Assembly (NCBI GenBank): GCA_964469935.1
Contig: CAYXZQ010000040.1
Coordinates: 1-15,629 of the forward strand
DNA: 15,629 nucleotides
DNA from: CAYXZQ01 sp964469935
Lineage (GTDB): Archaea; Nanobdellota; Nanobdellia; Woesearchaeales; DSVV01
Reading direction: 5' to 3'
In this document: in pieces, positions 1 to 6,705 of the stretch
Layout: each line of letters starts with the position of its first letter
Position numbering within the stretch: position 1 is the stretch's first letter
Notes under the pieces: model-generated
Seen by the model: the letters and a program-made list of their open reading frames with translations, nothing else
Databases searched by the model: none
Told to the model about the DNA's origin: nothing
Translations under genes and position numbers: made by a program

Positions 1-797
1 ACTTTTGAATAATCCGGGCAATTGATTGTCGTGTTCTTCACATTACCGTATATGTCGCAGTAGTACTCAAGGCTCGTGTTCTGATTGAAGCAGCTGTCCG
101 GGAAAGCGGTATCATTCTTGATGACAACGCCGTATTCCAGGTAATTTATCCCCTTGTCCGTGTCTTCACAGCCTGAACTGCAGCTCACGCACACGCCTCT
201 GCCTCCTGCAAGCAGCATGCAGGAAGAGTTCTTTACCACAATCCCTGAGCCTGAGCATTCAGACTCCAGATAGTCAGAGCCCTGGCATGAGAAGCTGTCG
301 CCGTAGGTCTTCTGGCAGTACTCGTAATCGCAGAGAGACGTGTCGGTGACGTTCTTTACAATGGTGGGTTCGCAGGAATAATTGATGCATCTGCCGTTCT
401 GGCAGTAGTCATGCCCGGATTCTGGGAAGTCGTACCAGAACGTGTCCTGGGTCGAGTAGCATCCGTCAGGAAGGCAATCGCGGTACAGGCCGCACTGGCT
501 CCCTTCCTCTTGCGTGCATACGGCTGTGAAATCTATGTCTGAGCATGATTCGCCGCACTGGTCGTAGCTTGGTTGGCAGCACCATTCCCCCTGGCAGGTC
601 GCGGCTGTCTTCTGGCTGCACGAGCAGCCGTAATTGTCGACAATCTCGCCCAAAGGGGTGTTCAGGCAGTAGTCAGCCATGCAGCCGATGCTCTCAACAT
701 CGCAGTAGCCGTCCATGTCATTGTCGATGATCGAGATGGATAACGGGATGCAGATTATCATGACAAGCAGGAATATCAGAAGCTTATGCTTGGTCAT
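1..797 (-). CDS. Cysteine-rich secreted surface protein, C-terminus beyond window
   Basis: An open frame of 265 codons runs off the left edge, so the C-terminus is missing. The N-terminus is a short basic stretch (MTKHK) and one hydrophobic segment (about residues 6-24), a signal peptide or anchor. Residues 24-60 contain a DNDMDGYCD stretch followed by CLNTPLGEIVDNYGC, which resembles thrombospondin type 3 calcium-binding repeats. The rest is very rich in cysteine (about 28 in 265 residues) with several NxS/T glycosylation sites, suggesting an extracellular disulfide-bonded protein. The ATG at 797 overlaps the TGA of the upstream gene (ATGA) and has an AGGGGTG ribosome site 7 bases before it. 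An in-frame ATG at 803 is only 1 base from that site and is less likely. It is probably translationally coupled to the KKAQ-type gene. The exact function is unknown. Confidence 0.8.
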   Translation of the reverse strand, partial: MTKHKLLIFLLVMIICIPLSISIIDNDMDGYCDVESIGCMADYCLNTPLGEIVDNYGCSCSQKTAATCQGEWCCQPSYDQCGESCSDIDFTAVCTQEEGSQCGLYRDCLPDGCYSTQDTFWYDFPESGHDYCQNGRCINYSCEPTIVKNVTDTSLCDYEYCQKTYGDSFSCQGSDYLESECSGSGIVVKNSSCMLLAGGRGVCVSCSSGCEDTDKGINYLEYGVVIKNDTAFPDSCFNQNTSLEYYCDIYGNVKNTTINCPDYSK

Positions 798-1603
798 CGG
801 CATACACCCCTGTTCAGGTTCTCCATGCTCGTGCATGCCGGAAGAATTTCCTTGTCAATTGCAAACTGGTAGATATAGAACGGCTCAACGCCGTAAGAGT
901 TGTAGGAGATTATCCTCAGAAAACCCCCACCTTTATAGCATGCCATTATCCTGTTGCATGACAGGTCCAGTTTCGAGAGGTCAAAGGAATCGGGCGAATC
1001 CTTTATCTGTTCTACGAGATTGAATGCCAAGACCAGGTCCTTGGCAAGCTCCAATGGATACTCCCTGCTGAAATCTGAGATCACTGACTCTCTTATGCCG
1101 CTGTCAGAGATCATCAGAGGATACTCGACATTCACTATTGTCGACTTAGCCCCCAGGACAAAGTTCGATTTGATGCCCCCCATCTCAGAGATGTTGAGCC
1201 CGTACTTGCTGAATGAGGCCAGATCGATGCAGTTCGCGATCTCTTTATTCATCTGGCCTTCAAGCCTGGCCTGAACCTCTTCCTTCGACGGGATCAGGTT
1301 ATATCCGTATTTAAGTCCGAAAGCCAGCTTCTGGCCATTCATGGTCTTGTACCACATGGGATTGAGAAAGTCGAATTCCCCACCCTGGTAACCGAACCTG
1401 ATAAGGGTCTTCAGAGCTGCCATGTCGAGGCATGATTCCACATATGATTTCACCATGCTGGACTGTTTCGATGATAATGATGTGATGTCCTGACCAGAGA
1501 CCCTGCTCCTCTTGAGGTACGAAGAATACGTGATGAACAAACCGAAGGTCAGCAGGATGATTAGCCCAAGTATGATGAATACTGTCAGCTGAGCTTTTTT
1601 CAT
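794..1603 (-). CDS. KKAQ-type membrane-anchored envelope protein, DPANN-like
   Basis: This 269-residue protein starts MKKAQLTVFIILG and has one N-terminal hydrophobic segment (about residues 5-24) with the remainder predicted outside. The lysine-Ala-Gln-hydrophobic start resembles archaeal class III (pilin-like) signal peptides, and I recall this start, followed by a YVESCLD...GYQGGEF block, from unnamed DPANN proteins. That is recollection, not a search. The frame could begin at 1660, but the promoter TATA box at 1675-1684 predicts transcription near 1653, which excludes 1660. ATG 1603 gives the standard short N-terminus, and ATG 1618 (five residues longer) remains possible. No strong ribosome site is visible. 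It is the first gene of a two-gene operon with the cysteine-rich protein, so the pair may work together on the cell surface. Processing and function are unknown. Confidence 0.8.
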   Translation of the reverse strand: MKKAQLTVFIILGLIILLTFGLFITYSSYLKRSRVSGQDITSLSSKQSSMVKSYVESCLDMAALKTLIRFGYQGGEFDFLNPMWYKTMNGQKLAFGLKYGYNLIPSKEEVQARLEGQMNKEIANCIDLASFSKYGLNISEMGGIKSNFVLGAKSTIVNVEYPLMISDSGIRESVISDFSREYPLELAKDLVLAFNLVEQIKDSPDSFDLSKLDLSCNRIMACYKGGGFLRIISYNSYGVEPFYIYQFAIDKEILPACTSMENLNRGVCR

Positions 1604-1652
1604 TGAAAAAAATTCCATCCAAACCCTTGAAGCTTGATTTTTTCCTGTATCC

Positions 1653-1675
1653 AGGTTCAATTATGACTTGAACCT
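1653..1675. promoter_or_regulatory. Perfect 8-bp inverted repeat over the predicted transcription start (operator-like)
   Basis: AGGTTCAA at 1653-1660 and TTGAACCT at 1668-1675 are exact reverse complements separated by 7 bases. The repeat abuts the TATA box and covers the predicted start of the minus-strand envelope operon, where a dimeric repressor would block RNA polymerase recruitment. The bound regulator is unknown. Confidence 0.5.
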
Positions 1676-1690
1676 TATATAAATCTTTCT
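1675..1690 (-). promoter_or_regulatory. Archaeal TATA/BRE promoter of the KKAQ-type envelope operon
   Basis: On the minus strand, a purine-rich BRE-like AGAAAG precedes ATTTATATAA. Transcription should begin about 25 bases downstream, near 1653, giving a leader of about 50 bases to ATG 1603. Confidence 0.6.
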
Positions 1691-1783
1691 CTGCTGAATC
1701 CAGAAATGATGGGTTAGACCATTTTTCATAATTGATTCCTTGCCCAGATAAAAAAAGCAGGACACGTGGGTTGGGACCGTAAT

Positions 1784-1793
1784 GTTTTTATAA
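1784..1793 (+). promoter_or_regulatory. TATA box for the CbiM-type gene
   Basis: GTTTTTATAA lies about 25 bases upstream of a predicted start near 1815. The resulting leader is only about 16 bases but includes the ribosome site at 1819-1825. It is too short for a cobalamin or NiCo riboswitch. Confidence 0.55.
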
Positions 1794-1818
1794 TAGCGCC
1801 GCCCGGTTAATGCCAAAA

Positions 1819-1825
1819 GAGGTGG
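1819..1825 (+). promoter_or_regulatory. Ribosome binding site that sets the CbiM start at 1831
   Basis: GAGGTGG sits 5 bases before ATG 1831 and is downstream of the alternative ATG 1810. It therefore selects 1831, which gives the family-typical N-terminus Met-His-x-Pro-Asp-Gly-Phe. Confidence 0.75.
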
Positions 1826-1830
1826 TTTTC

Positions 1831-2745
1831 ATGCATACTCCTGACGGTTTCATAACAAGCTGGGTCTGCGTCGTTATCCTGGCATTTGCAATCGGCGTCC
1901 TTGTCCGCTCTGCACTGGTCGAAAGAAAGCGCATGACTGCGCAGAGGGCGCTTCTCATGTCCGGGCTCGCGGCTGCGGTATTTGGCTTCCAGATGCTCAA
2001 TTTCTCCATAGGCAACGGCACATCCGGCCATTTCCTCGGCGCTGCGCTCTGCGCAATCCTTCTCGGACCCGAGGGGGCTGTCCTCGTGATTGCAGCGGTC
2101 ATCATAGTCCAGGCATTAGTCTTTGCCGACGGCGGGAGCCTTGCAATCGGCGTCAATATCCTGAACATGTCGATTGTCGCATCCTACTCAGCGCATTTTG
2201 TCTACACGAGGCTGAAGAAGCAAACTATCATGGGCGGGTTCTTTGCAGCATGGACAAGCATCATCGCTGCATCGCTCAGCTGTGCACTACTGCTTGGCAT
2301 AGGAGGGCCTGTGCAATTGTCCAAAGTGATTCCCGCGATGCTCATGACCCACATGTTCATCGGGATTGGCGAGGGGCTGATAACCGGAAGCATACTGCTC
2401 TATATCCATAACACAAAGCACGGACTGCTCGATAAAAGCGGCATCAAAGGCTTGGCAAGATACGTGGCAGTCTCGACCATGGGAGCGCTGGCTGTTGTTT
2501 CGCTCGCCCTGCCGTTCGCTTCCCAGAGCCCTGACGGGCTTGAGAAAGTCGCCCTGAACCTAGGATTCTTCGATAAAGCTAAAGTCATTCACACATTCCA
2601 GCCGATGGCAGATTACACCCTTCCGGGGATTGAAGGTCATATTTCGACCATTGCAGCCGGGATTATGGGCATGGCACTCGTGTTCGGTCTCGCCTATCTT
2701 GCAGGCAGGATGCTTCAGAGAAAAAAGGCAGAGACTATCCAGTAA
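1831..2745 (+). CDS. cbiM: CbiM/CbiN-type cobalt or nickel transport component
   Basis: This 304-residue polytopic membrane protein begins MHTPDGF, the hallmark of CbiM/NikM substrate-binding components of energy-coupling-factor Co2+/Ni2+ transporters. In known structures the metal is held by the N-terminal amine, His2 and His67. With this start, His2 is present and a histidine falls exactly at position 67 (GTSGH). About seven hydrophobic segments follow. The C-terminal part (about 210-304) contains SPDGLEKVA at 233-241, then DYTLPGI and a last membrane helix, the PDGLE/CbiN-like unit often fused to CbiM. Downstream is radB with its own promoter, and no CbiO ATPase or CbiQ gene is in the window. 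Specificity between cobalt and nickel cannot be decided from sequence. Confidence 0.92.
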   Translation: MHTPDGFITSWVCVVILAFAIGVLVRSALVERKRMTAQRALLMSGLAAAVFGFQMLNFSIGNGTSGHFLGAALCAILLGPEGAVLVIAAVIIVQALVFADGGSLAIGVNILNMSIVASYSAHFVYTRLKKQTIMGGFFAAWTSIIAASLSCALLLGIGGPVQLSKVIPAMLMTHMFIGIGEGLITGSILLYIHNTKHGLLDKSGIKGLARYVAVSTMGALAVVSLALPFASQSPDGLEKVALNLGFFDKAKVIHTFQPMADYTLPGIEGHISTIAAGIMGMALVFGLAYLAGRMLQRKKAETIQ

Positions 2746-2782
2746 AACCCCTGCTGGCATCTGAGCCGGAAAAACAGCAAAA

Positions 2783-2794
2783 CATATATATTAA
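2783..2794 (+). promoter_or_regulatory. TATA box for radB, leaderless arrangement
   Basis: CATATATATTAA is centred about 25 bases before the radB ATG at 2814, so the transcript should start at or next to the ATG. No Shine-Dalgarno sequence is present, which agrees with a leaderless mRNA. Confidence 0.6.
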
Positions 2795-2813
2795 GTTTTT
2801 ATTCTTTTGCTCG

Positions 2814-3494
2814 ATGGAAATAGCAAGGATTGGTTCGGGCTCCGCTGCAATCGACAGGCTTCTGGACGGCGGATATGAAAAAGACATAATCAACACTGTC
2901 TATGGCCCTGCGGGCAGCGGCAAGACAACCATGTGCCTGCTTGCATCCATCTCAGTGACAAAGTCCGGGAAGAAAGTCATCTTCGTCGACACAGAGGGCG
3001 GCTTCTCTGTGGACAGGCTGAGGCAGCTTGAAGGATACGATGATGACGTGCTCAAGAACATCCTGATCCTCAAGCCCACGAGTTTTGCGGAGCAGAAGAG
3101 GGTGTTCGGCAATGTGAGGCAGATGGTCAACGAGAAGATAGGCCTCATAATAGTGGACACAATATCGATGCTCTACAGGATCGAATGCGGAAAGACCAAG
3201 GACATAAAACATGTCAACAACGAGATGGGAGTCCAGATATCGACGCTGAACGAGATCACGAGGACGAGGAACATACCCGTGCTCCTGACTAACCAGGTCT
3301 ACAGTGATTTTGACGAGAGGGACGCAGTCAAGATGGTAGGAGGAGACATCCTCAGGTACAGCAGCAAGTGCCTGCTTGAGCTTGTCAAGTTCAAGTCGCG
3401 AAGGAAGATAATCATCAAGAAGCACAGGTCTCTGCCAGAAAACAAGGAGACAACCATTGAAATAAAAGAAAAAGGATTTGAAGAGATTAGCTAA
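2814..3494 (+). CDS. radB: RadB, RadA/Rad51 paralogue (recombination mediator)
   Basis: This 226-residue protein is the ATPase core of the RecA/RadA family without the N-terminal helix-hairpin-helix domain, as in archaeal RadB. The Walker A motif GPAGSGKTT is at residues 31-39, VDTEGGFS at 58-65, the Walker B motif LIIVDT at 111-116, and LLTNQVYSD at 157-165. RadB helps homologous recombination and repair, probably by modulating RadA, and has weak ATPase activity in studied archaea. Length is typical. The start is supported by the TATA box 25 bases upstream and the conserved IGSGSAAIDRLLDGG beginning. Its stop is only 4 bases from the convergent rpsB stop, so the two transcripts must overlap or terminate inside one another. 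Its paralogue radA lies about 2 kb away on the other strand. Confidence 0.93.
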   Translation: MEIARIGSGSAAIDRLLDGGYEKDIINTVYGPAGSGKTTMCLLASISVTKSGKKVIFVDTEGGFSVDRLRQLEGYDDDVLKNILILKPTSFAEQKRVFGNVRQMVNEKIGLIIVDTISMLYRIECGKTKDIKHVNNEMGVQISTLNEITRTRNIPVLLTNQVYSDFDERDAVKMVGGDILRYSSKCLLELVKFKSRRKIIIKKHRSLPENKETTIEIKEKGFEEIS

Positions 3495-3498
3495 GTTC

Positions 3499-4098
3499 TC
3501 ATGGGTCAGCGAAATCATCAAGGGTCGGTGTGAACTCTTCTGCTGACTTTATCATGCCCCTCCTGAGCATGTATTCCCTTGCAAGGATATAGAATACGAG
3601 CCCGATGCTCTTCTTCCCCTTGTTGTTGCACGGGACTACGAGATCCACGTTGTTCGCCTGGTTGTTCGTGTCGCATAACGCAATCAGGGGGATGCCTATC
3701 TGCATGGCATCATTGACCACATTCCTGTCAGGCCAGGTATCGATTACGACGATTATCTTCACTTCAATGAAATTTACAAGGTTCGGGTTTGTAAGGATGC
3801 CCGGGGGATACCTCCCGGCAAATACCTTGACACCGGTCAGCTTCTCGAACATCTTGACTGCCTTCCAGCCGTTCTCTCTCCTGCTTGCGATGAGTATGTC
3901 CTCGGGCGCATATTGTGAGAGAAAATTCGCAAATATCTTGAGGCGGTCATCTATCTTCTGAAGATTGAGCACGGAGAGGCCGTCGGGCCTGGTCTTGTAT
4001 ATGAACGGTTCCATGTACTTTGTCTTGAATTTGGTCCCTATGTGTATTCCTGACTTCAGGTAGTTCTTTGTCGGGACAAGCAGTTGTTCTTCTGTCAT
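3499..4098 (-). CDS. rpsB: 30S ribosomal protein uS2, archaeal type
   Basis: This 199-residue protein is a full-length archaeal uS2. Recognisable family blocks are SGIHIGTKFKTKYMEPFIY near the N-terminus, LNLQKIDDRLK, RRENGWKAV, GRYPPGILTNP, and VVIDTWPDRNVVNDAMQIGIPLIALCDTNN, then NNKGKKSIGL and a C-terminal FYILAREYMLRRG helix. uS2 binds the head-platform junction of the small subunit near uS5 and uS8. The ATG at 4098 follows a very strong ribosome site (AGGAGGAGG, 4102-4110). Upstream is thpR, with a 79-base gap holding a possible hairpin next to the ribosome site. A TATA-like TTTATAAATAAG at about 4200-4211, inside the end of thpR, could give rpsB its own promoter; otherwise it is read through from thpR. 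Confidence 0.95.
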   Translation of the reverse strand: MTEEQLLVPTKNYLKSGIHIGTKFKTKYMEPFIYKTRPDGLSVLNLQKIDDRLKIFANFLSQYAPEDILIASRRENGWKAVKMFEKLTGVKVFAGRYPPGILTNPNLVNFIEVKIIVVIDTWPDRNVVNDAMQIGIPLIALCDTNNQANNVDLVVPCNNKGKKSIGLVFYILAREYMLRRGMIKSAEEFTPTLDDFADP

Positions 4099-4101
4099 CT
4101 T

Positions 4102-4136
4102 TTCCTCCTCCTGCGTTCTTTATCGCCTTGCGCAGG
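4102..4136 (-). promoter_or_regulatory. uS2 leader: strong ribosome site next to a 6-bp stem
   Basis: On the mRNA, CCTGCG (4136-4131) can pair with CGCAGG (4115-4110) around a 15-base loop. The 3' arm overlaps the first AGG of the AGGAGGAGG ribosome site, so the stem could modulate uS2 translation. This is inferred from complementarity only. Confidence 0.3.
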
Positions 4137-4177
4137 CATTACGCTGCAGCCGAGCAGGCATCGCAGCATATCGGCAA

Positions 4178-4711
4178 TTATCCTTCTGGGTTCCCTGACT
4201 TATTTATAAATGTTTTGAGTGTCTCATGTATCGGGCCGTCAGGAGTCAATGTGCTTTTGATGAGCTCAAAACCCATGACACTGTTCTCTAAAGGAGGAAT
4301 CTTCAGCGCCATTGCTGAATTTGCCAGTGCACGAGGGTCATTGCCCCGCCTTGCCCTGGCTAAAGTGATGTGAGGATGATACCTCTTTTCCCTGGGAAAT
4401 CCCAGTACTGCCAGGCAGTCATCAATCATCTTCTCAAGCCTGATTACATCGTCCGGTGGCACAATTCCGGTCCATACCACCCTCGGCCTTTTTCCATTTG
4501 GGAAAAAGCCGATGCCGGACAATGAGAATGTGAAATTCCTTAAGTTGATCTTATCCAATGCTGCGGTGATCTTTTCGACCTTCTCATCAGGCACCTCTCC
4601 CAAAAACCTGAGAGTTAGGTGAAATTCTCTCGCCATCCTTGCAGGGAGCCGTATCTTTGAAAGGAATTCCCTTGTCTCCTGGCTAAGGGTTATTGCAATG
4701 AAGAGTCTCAT
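4178..4711 (-). CDS. thpR: RNA 2',3'-cyclic phosphodiesterase (2'-5' RNA ligase family)
   Basis: This 177-residue 2H phosphoesterase has both catalytic HxTx motifs: HLTL at residues 31-34 in EFHLTLRFLGE, and HITL at 114-117 in YHPHITLARARR. The family opens RNA 2',3'-cyclic phosphates to 2'-phosphates and can ligate tRNA halves with 2'-5' bonds in vitro. Its cellular role in archaea is not settled. Length is typical. The frame extends to a TTG at 4720, but ATG 4711 gives the standard MRLFIAI start. A TATA box centred near 4740 predicts transcription at about 4715, so the mRNA should be almost leaderless. rpsB follows on the same strand 79 bases downstream and may be co-transcribed. The preceding TRAM gene ends with a T-rich terminator, so thpR is independent of it. 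Confidence 0.93.
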   Translation of the reverse strand: MRLFIAITLSQETREFLSKIRLPARMAREFHLTLRFLGEVPDEKVEKITAALDKINLRNFTFSLSGIGFFPNGKRPRVVWTGIVPPDDVIRLEKMIDDCLAVLGFPREKRYHPHITLARARRGNDPRALANSAMALKIPPLENSVMGFELIKSTLTPDGPIHETLKTFINKSGNPEG

Positions 4712-4734
4712 GGCATGCAAGAAATCATCTTTTG

Positions 4735-4745
4735 ATATATAAATA
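4735..4745 (-). promoter_or_regulatory. TATA box for thpR
   Basis: The minus strand reads TTTATATATC about 25 bases before ATG 4711, which has no Shine-Dalgarno sequence. This suggests leaderless transcription. Confidence 0.55.
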
Positions 4746-4750
4746 TTAGA

Positions 4751-4768
4751 TAAAAAAAATAAAAAAAA
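4751..4768 (-). terminator. T-rich terminator after the TRAM gene
   Basis: Directly after the TAA of the TRAM gene the minus strand has two runs of eight T separated by one A. Archaeal transcription commonly ends at such U-rich tracts. No hairpin precedes it. Confidence 0.6.
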
Positions 4769-4770
4769 CC

Positions 4771-5494
4771 TTATTTTTCCTTTTCGTCTTCCTCGTCTTC
4801 AGAGTCGCCGGAATCCAGAACCTCTTTTATCTTCTCTTCGTCTTCCTCTTCCTTCTGTTCGTCGTCCAGCTTCTCGTCAGCCTCGTCCAGAGCTTTCTCT
4901 TCATCTTCCTCAGGCTCTTCTGCAGGCTCTTCGTCATCTGCTGCCTTCTCTTCCTCTTGAGGCTCTTCCTCTGNNNNNNNNNNNNNNNNNNNNNNNNNNN
5001 NNNNNNNNNNNNNNNNNNNNNNNNNNNNNNNNNNNNNNNNNNNNNNNNNNNNNNNNNNNNNNNNNNNNNNNNNTCTCTTCTTCAGGCTCCTCTTCCTCTG
5101 CCGGCATCTCTTCTTCAGGCTCCTCTTCAGGCTCCTCGGGTGCCTCTTCCTCGCCGAAGTCCTCTGATGCCTTTGCCTCGAGCTCCTCTTCGGATATCTC
5201 GTCTTCTTCAGGCTCCTCTTCCTTGGCCTGCACCTTATCATCAGAGCCGCTTCCGACAGAACCTATCACATCAGCGAAACCTACCTTGCGCAGGACTCTT
5301 GAGACCTTTATCCTGACCTCGTCGCCCTCCTTGACATTCGGGACAAACAAAACAAACCCGTCCTTCTTGGCGATTCCGTCTCCTTTCTCTCCGACTGCTT
5401 CAATCTTTACATCCAGCTCGTCTCCGACATTCACCGGAGCGACATTACGACCTCTGTGGTCACCGAAGTGGCCACCTCCTCTATTTCCATACAT
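4771..5494 (-). CDS. TRAM-domain RNA-binding protein with long acidic repeat tail (interrupted by assembly gap)
   Basis: Residues 1-18 are Gly/Arg-rich (MYGNRGGGHFGDHRGR). A TRAM domain follows at about 20-80 (VGDELDVKIEAVGEKGDGIA, then FVLFVPNVKEGDEVRIKV). TRAM is a small RNA-binding beta-barrel, and stand-alone archaeal TRAM proteins act as RNA chaperones. The remainder, over 120 residues, is almost all Glu, Asp, Pro and Ala and should be disordered. A 100-N gap (4974-5073) splits this tail. The two sides read in different frames across the Ns, but their known bases sum to 624, a multiple of three, so the gene is intact if the real gap is a multiple of three. ATG 5494 is chosen because GGTGA lies 9 bases upstream; the GTG at 5506 belongs to that ribosome site. 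The gene has its own promoter and terminator. Confidence 0.85.
4974..5073. other. Assembly gap (100 N) inside a coding repeat
   Basis: Exactly 100 N, a standard placeholder for unknown length. Both flanks lie in the acidic repeat of the TRAM gene. True length is unknown but should be a multiple of three. Confidence 0.97.
5074..5128 (-). repeat. 33-bp coding tandem repeat (11-residue acidic unit) at the gap edge
   Basis: The same 22 bases occur at 5074-5095 and 5107-5128, a period of 33 bases. The encoded unit is EEEMPAEEEEP. The left flank of the N run ends in bases that match the part of the unit just before CCGGCA, and the right flank starts at the part just after it. The Ns therefore fall inside this repeat. 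Confidence 0.75.
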
Positions 5495-5563
5495 GTTTTT
5501 TTTCACCTTATCTATTCTATTTGACAGACTTACGCCTGCAATAGTTCAATGTTTTTACTATTA

Positions 5564-5573
5564 CTATATAAAG
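5564..5573 (-). promoter_or_regulatory. TATA box for the TRAM gene
   Basis: The minus strand reads CTTTATATAG, predicting transcription near 5544 and a leader of about 50 bases. That leader carries the GGTGA ribosome site at 5504-5508. Confidence 0.5.
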
Positions 5574-5579
5574 TTTATC

Positions 5580-5595
5580 AAAAAAAATAAAGAAA
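5580..5595 (-). terminator. T-rich terminator after radA
   Basis: Immediately after the radA TAA the minus strand reads a T-rich tract ending in eight consecutive T. This is typical of archaeal termination. It is followed at once by the TRAM gene promoter. Confidence 0.55.
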
Positions 5596-6645
5596 TTATA
5601 CGTCCCGAAGACCACCCTCTTCGACGTAGAATGATGCCTCTGCATCAGGCAGGCTGGGGCTGTCGACAAGCTTGACCACTCTTGAGCCTTTCTTTCCTTT
5701 CCTCAAGTATATCCTGAAAGTGCTTGCATGGGCCACTATATGCCCGCCGATAGCTGCTGTCGGGTCGCCGAAGAATACATCAGGCCTTGACATGACCTGG
5801 TTCGTGACATACACGGCTATATTGTACTGGTCAGCGAGCTTTAGCAGGATATGCATGTGCTTGTTGAGCTTCTGCTGCCTCTCAGCAAGGGTCCCCCTGC
5901 CGATGAACTCTGCCCTGAAATGCGCTGTGAGCGAGTCGACGACCACGAGCTTCACATTGAGCTTCTGCTTCTTTATCAGGTCCTCAACCTTCTCTGCGAG
6001 AAGCATCTGGTGGTCTGAGTTGTATGCCCTTGCGACCTTTATGCGCTTGAGCACTGCATCAGGGTCAAGCCCGGCTCCGGCTGCAAGCTGTTTTATCCTT
6101 TCAGGCCTGAATGTGTTCTCAGTATCAAGATACACTGCGACAGGATCCTTCTCCTCCTTCATCTTCTGGACATTGACGGCGAAGAGATGACCCATCTGGG
6201 TCTTGCCTCCGCCGAACTCAGAGAATATCTCGGTTATGGCACCTGTCTCGATCCCTCCGCCGAGGATGACGTCAAAGGCCTGGCTTCCAGTGGTTATCTT
6301 CTCCACGGACTCCCTTCGCTTCATGACCTCGTCGGCGCTCTCAAAGCCCATCTCCAGCGCGTCGCGCGCGGCATTTATCATCTTCCTTGCTGCAAGCTCA
6401 GTCACGCCTGCGGCGTCCACGAGCTCGCCCGGAGATGCCACAGCTATGGAAAGCAGGTTGTCATAGCCCACTGCCTTAAGCTTCTCTGCAGTCGCAGGCC
6501 CTACACCCGGCAGGTACCTTACATCCATGTCCTTCTTGGACCCGGTCTTGTCCTTCAGCACGACCTCTACCTTATCATCATCTGTATTTTCTTCTTCTTT
6601 TGGCATTTCCATCTCAAGCTCGACCGCTTGCTTTTTTGCAATCAT
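5596..6645 (-). CDS. radA: RadA recombinase
   Basis: This 349-residue archaeal Rad51/RecA orthologue forms ATP-dependent filaments on single-stranded DNA and catalyses strand exchange. The N-terminal helix-hairpin-helix DNA-binding domain is at about 44-95 (YLPGVGPATAEKL at 44-56). The linker carries FESA at 101-104, the FxxA polymerisation motif. Walker A is SEFGGGKTQ at 142-150 and Walker B LVVVDS at 233-238. The C-terminus has the conserved VTNQVM, GDPTAAIGGHIVAHAS and LVDSPSLPDAEASF blocks. No intein is present. ATG 6645 is chosen because GGTGA lies 5 bases upstream; the frame also contains a GTG at 6654, but that is part of the ribosome site. One oddity is serine at the first Walker A position, where glycine is usual. 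It is transcribed alone. Confidence 0.97.
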   Translation of the reverse strand: MIAKKQAVELEMEMPKEEENTDDDKVEVVLKDKTGSKKDMDVRYLPGVGPATAEKLKAVGYDNLLSIAVASPGELVDAAGVTELAARKMINAARDALEMGFESADEVMKRRESVEKITTGSQAFDVILGGGIETGAITEIFSEFGGGKTQMGHLFAVNVQKMKEEKDPVAVYLDTENTFRPERIKQLAAGAGLDPDAVLKRIKVARAYNSDHQMLLAEKVEDLIKKQKLNVKLVVVDSLTAHFRAEFIGRGTLAERQQKLNKHMHILLKLADQYNIAVYVTNQVMSRPDVFFGDPTAAIGGHIVAHASTFRIYLRKGKKGSRVVKLVDSPSLPDAEASFYVEEGGLRDV

Positions 6646-6705
6646 TGGTATCACCCTTGTTTATTTAATGCTTTTCAATTGACCCCCCATCGGCCGGACC
6701 AAGGA

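Noticed and set aside
545..1274. Plus-strand frames opposite the envelope genes
   Set aside because: Shadows of the two minus-strand genes, which have a promoter, coupling and clear protein features.
1695..1830. Metal or cobalamin riboswitch before the CbiM-type gene
   Set aside because: The predicted leader is only about 16 bases and no riboswitch core is visible; 1695-1783 otherwise shows only a CACGTG palindrome at 1763-1768.
4771..5494. Frameshifted pseudogene
   Set aside because: The frame change occurs only across the N placeholder; known bases sum to a multiple of three.
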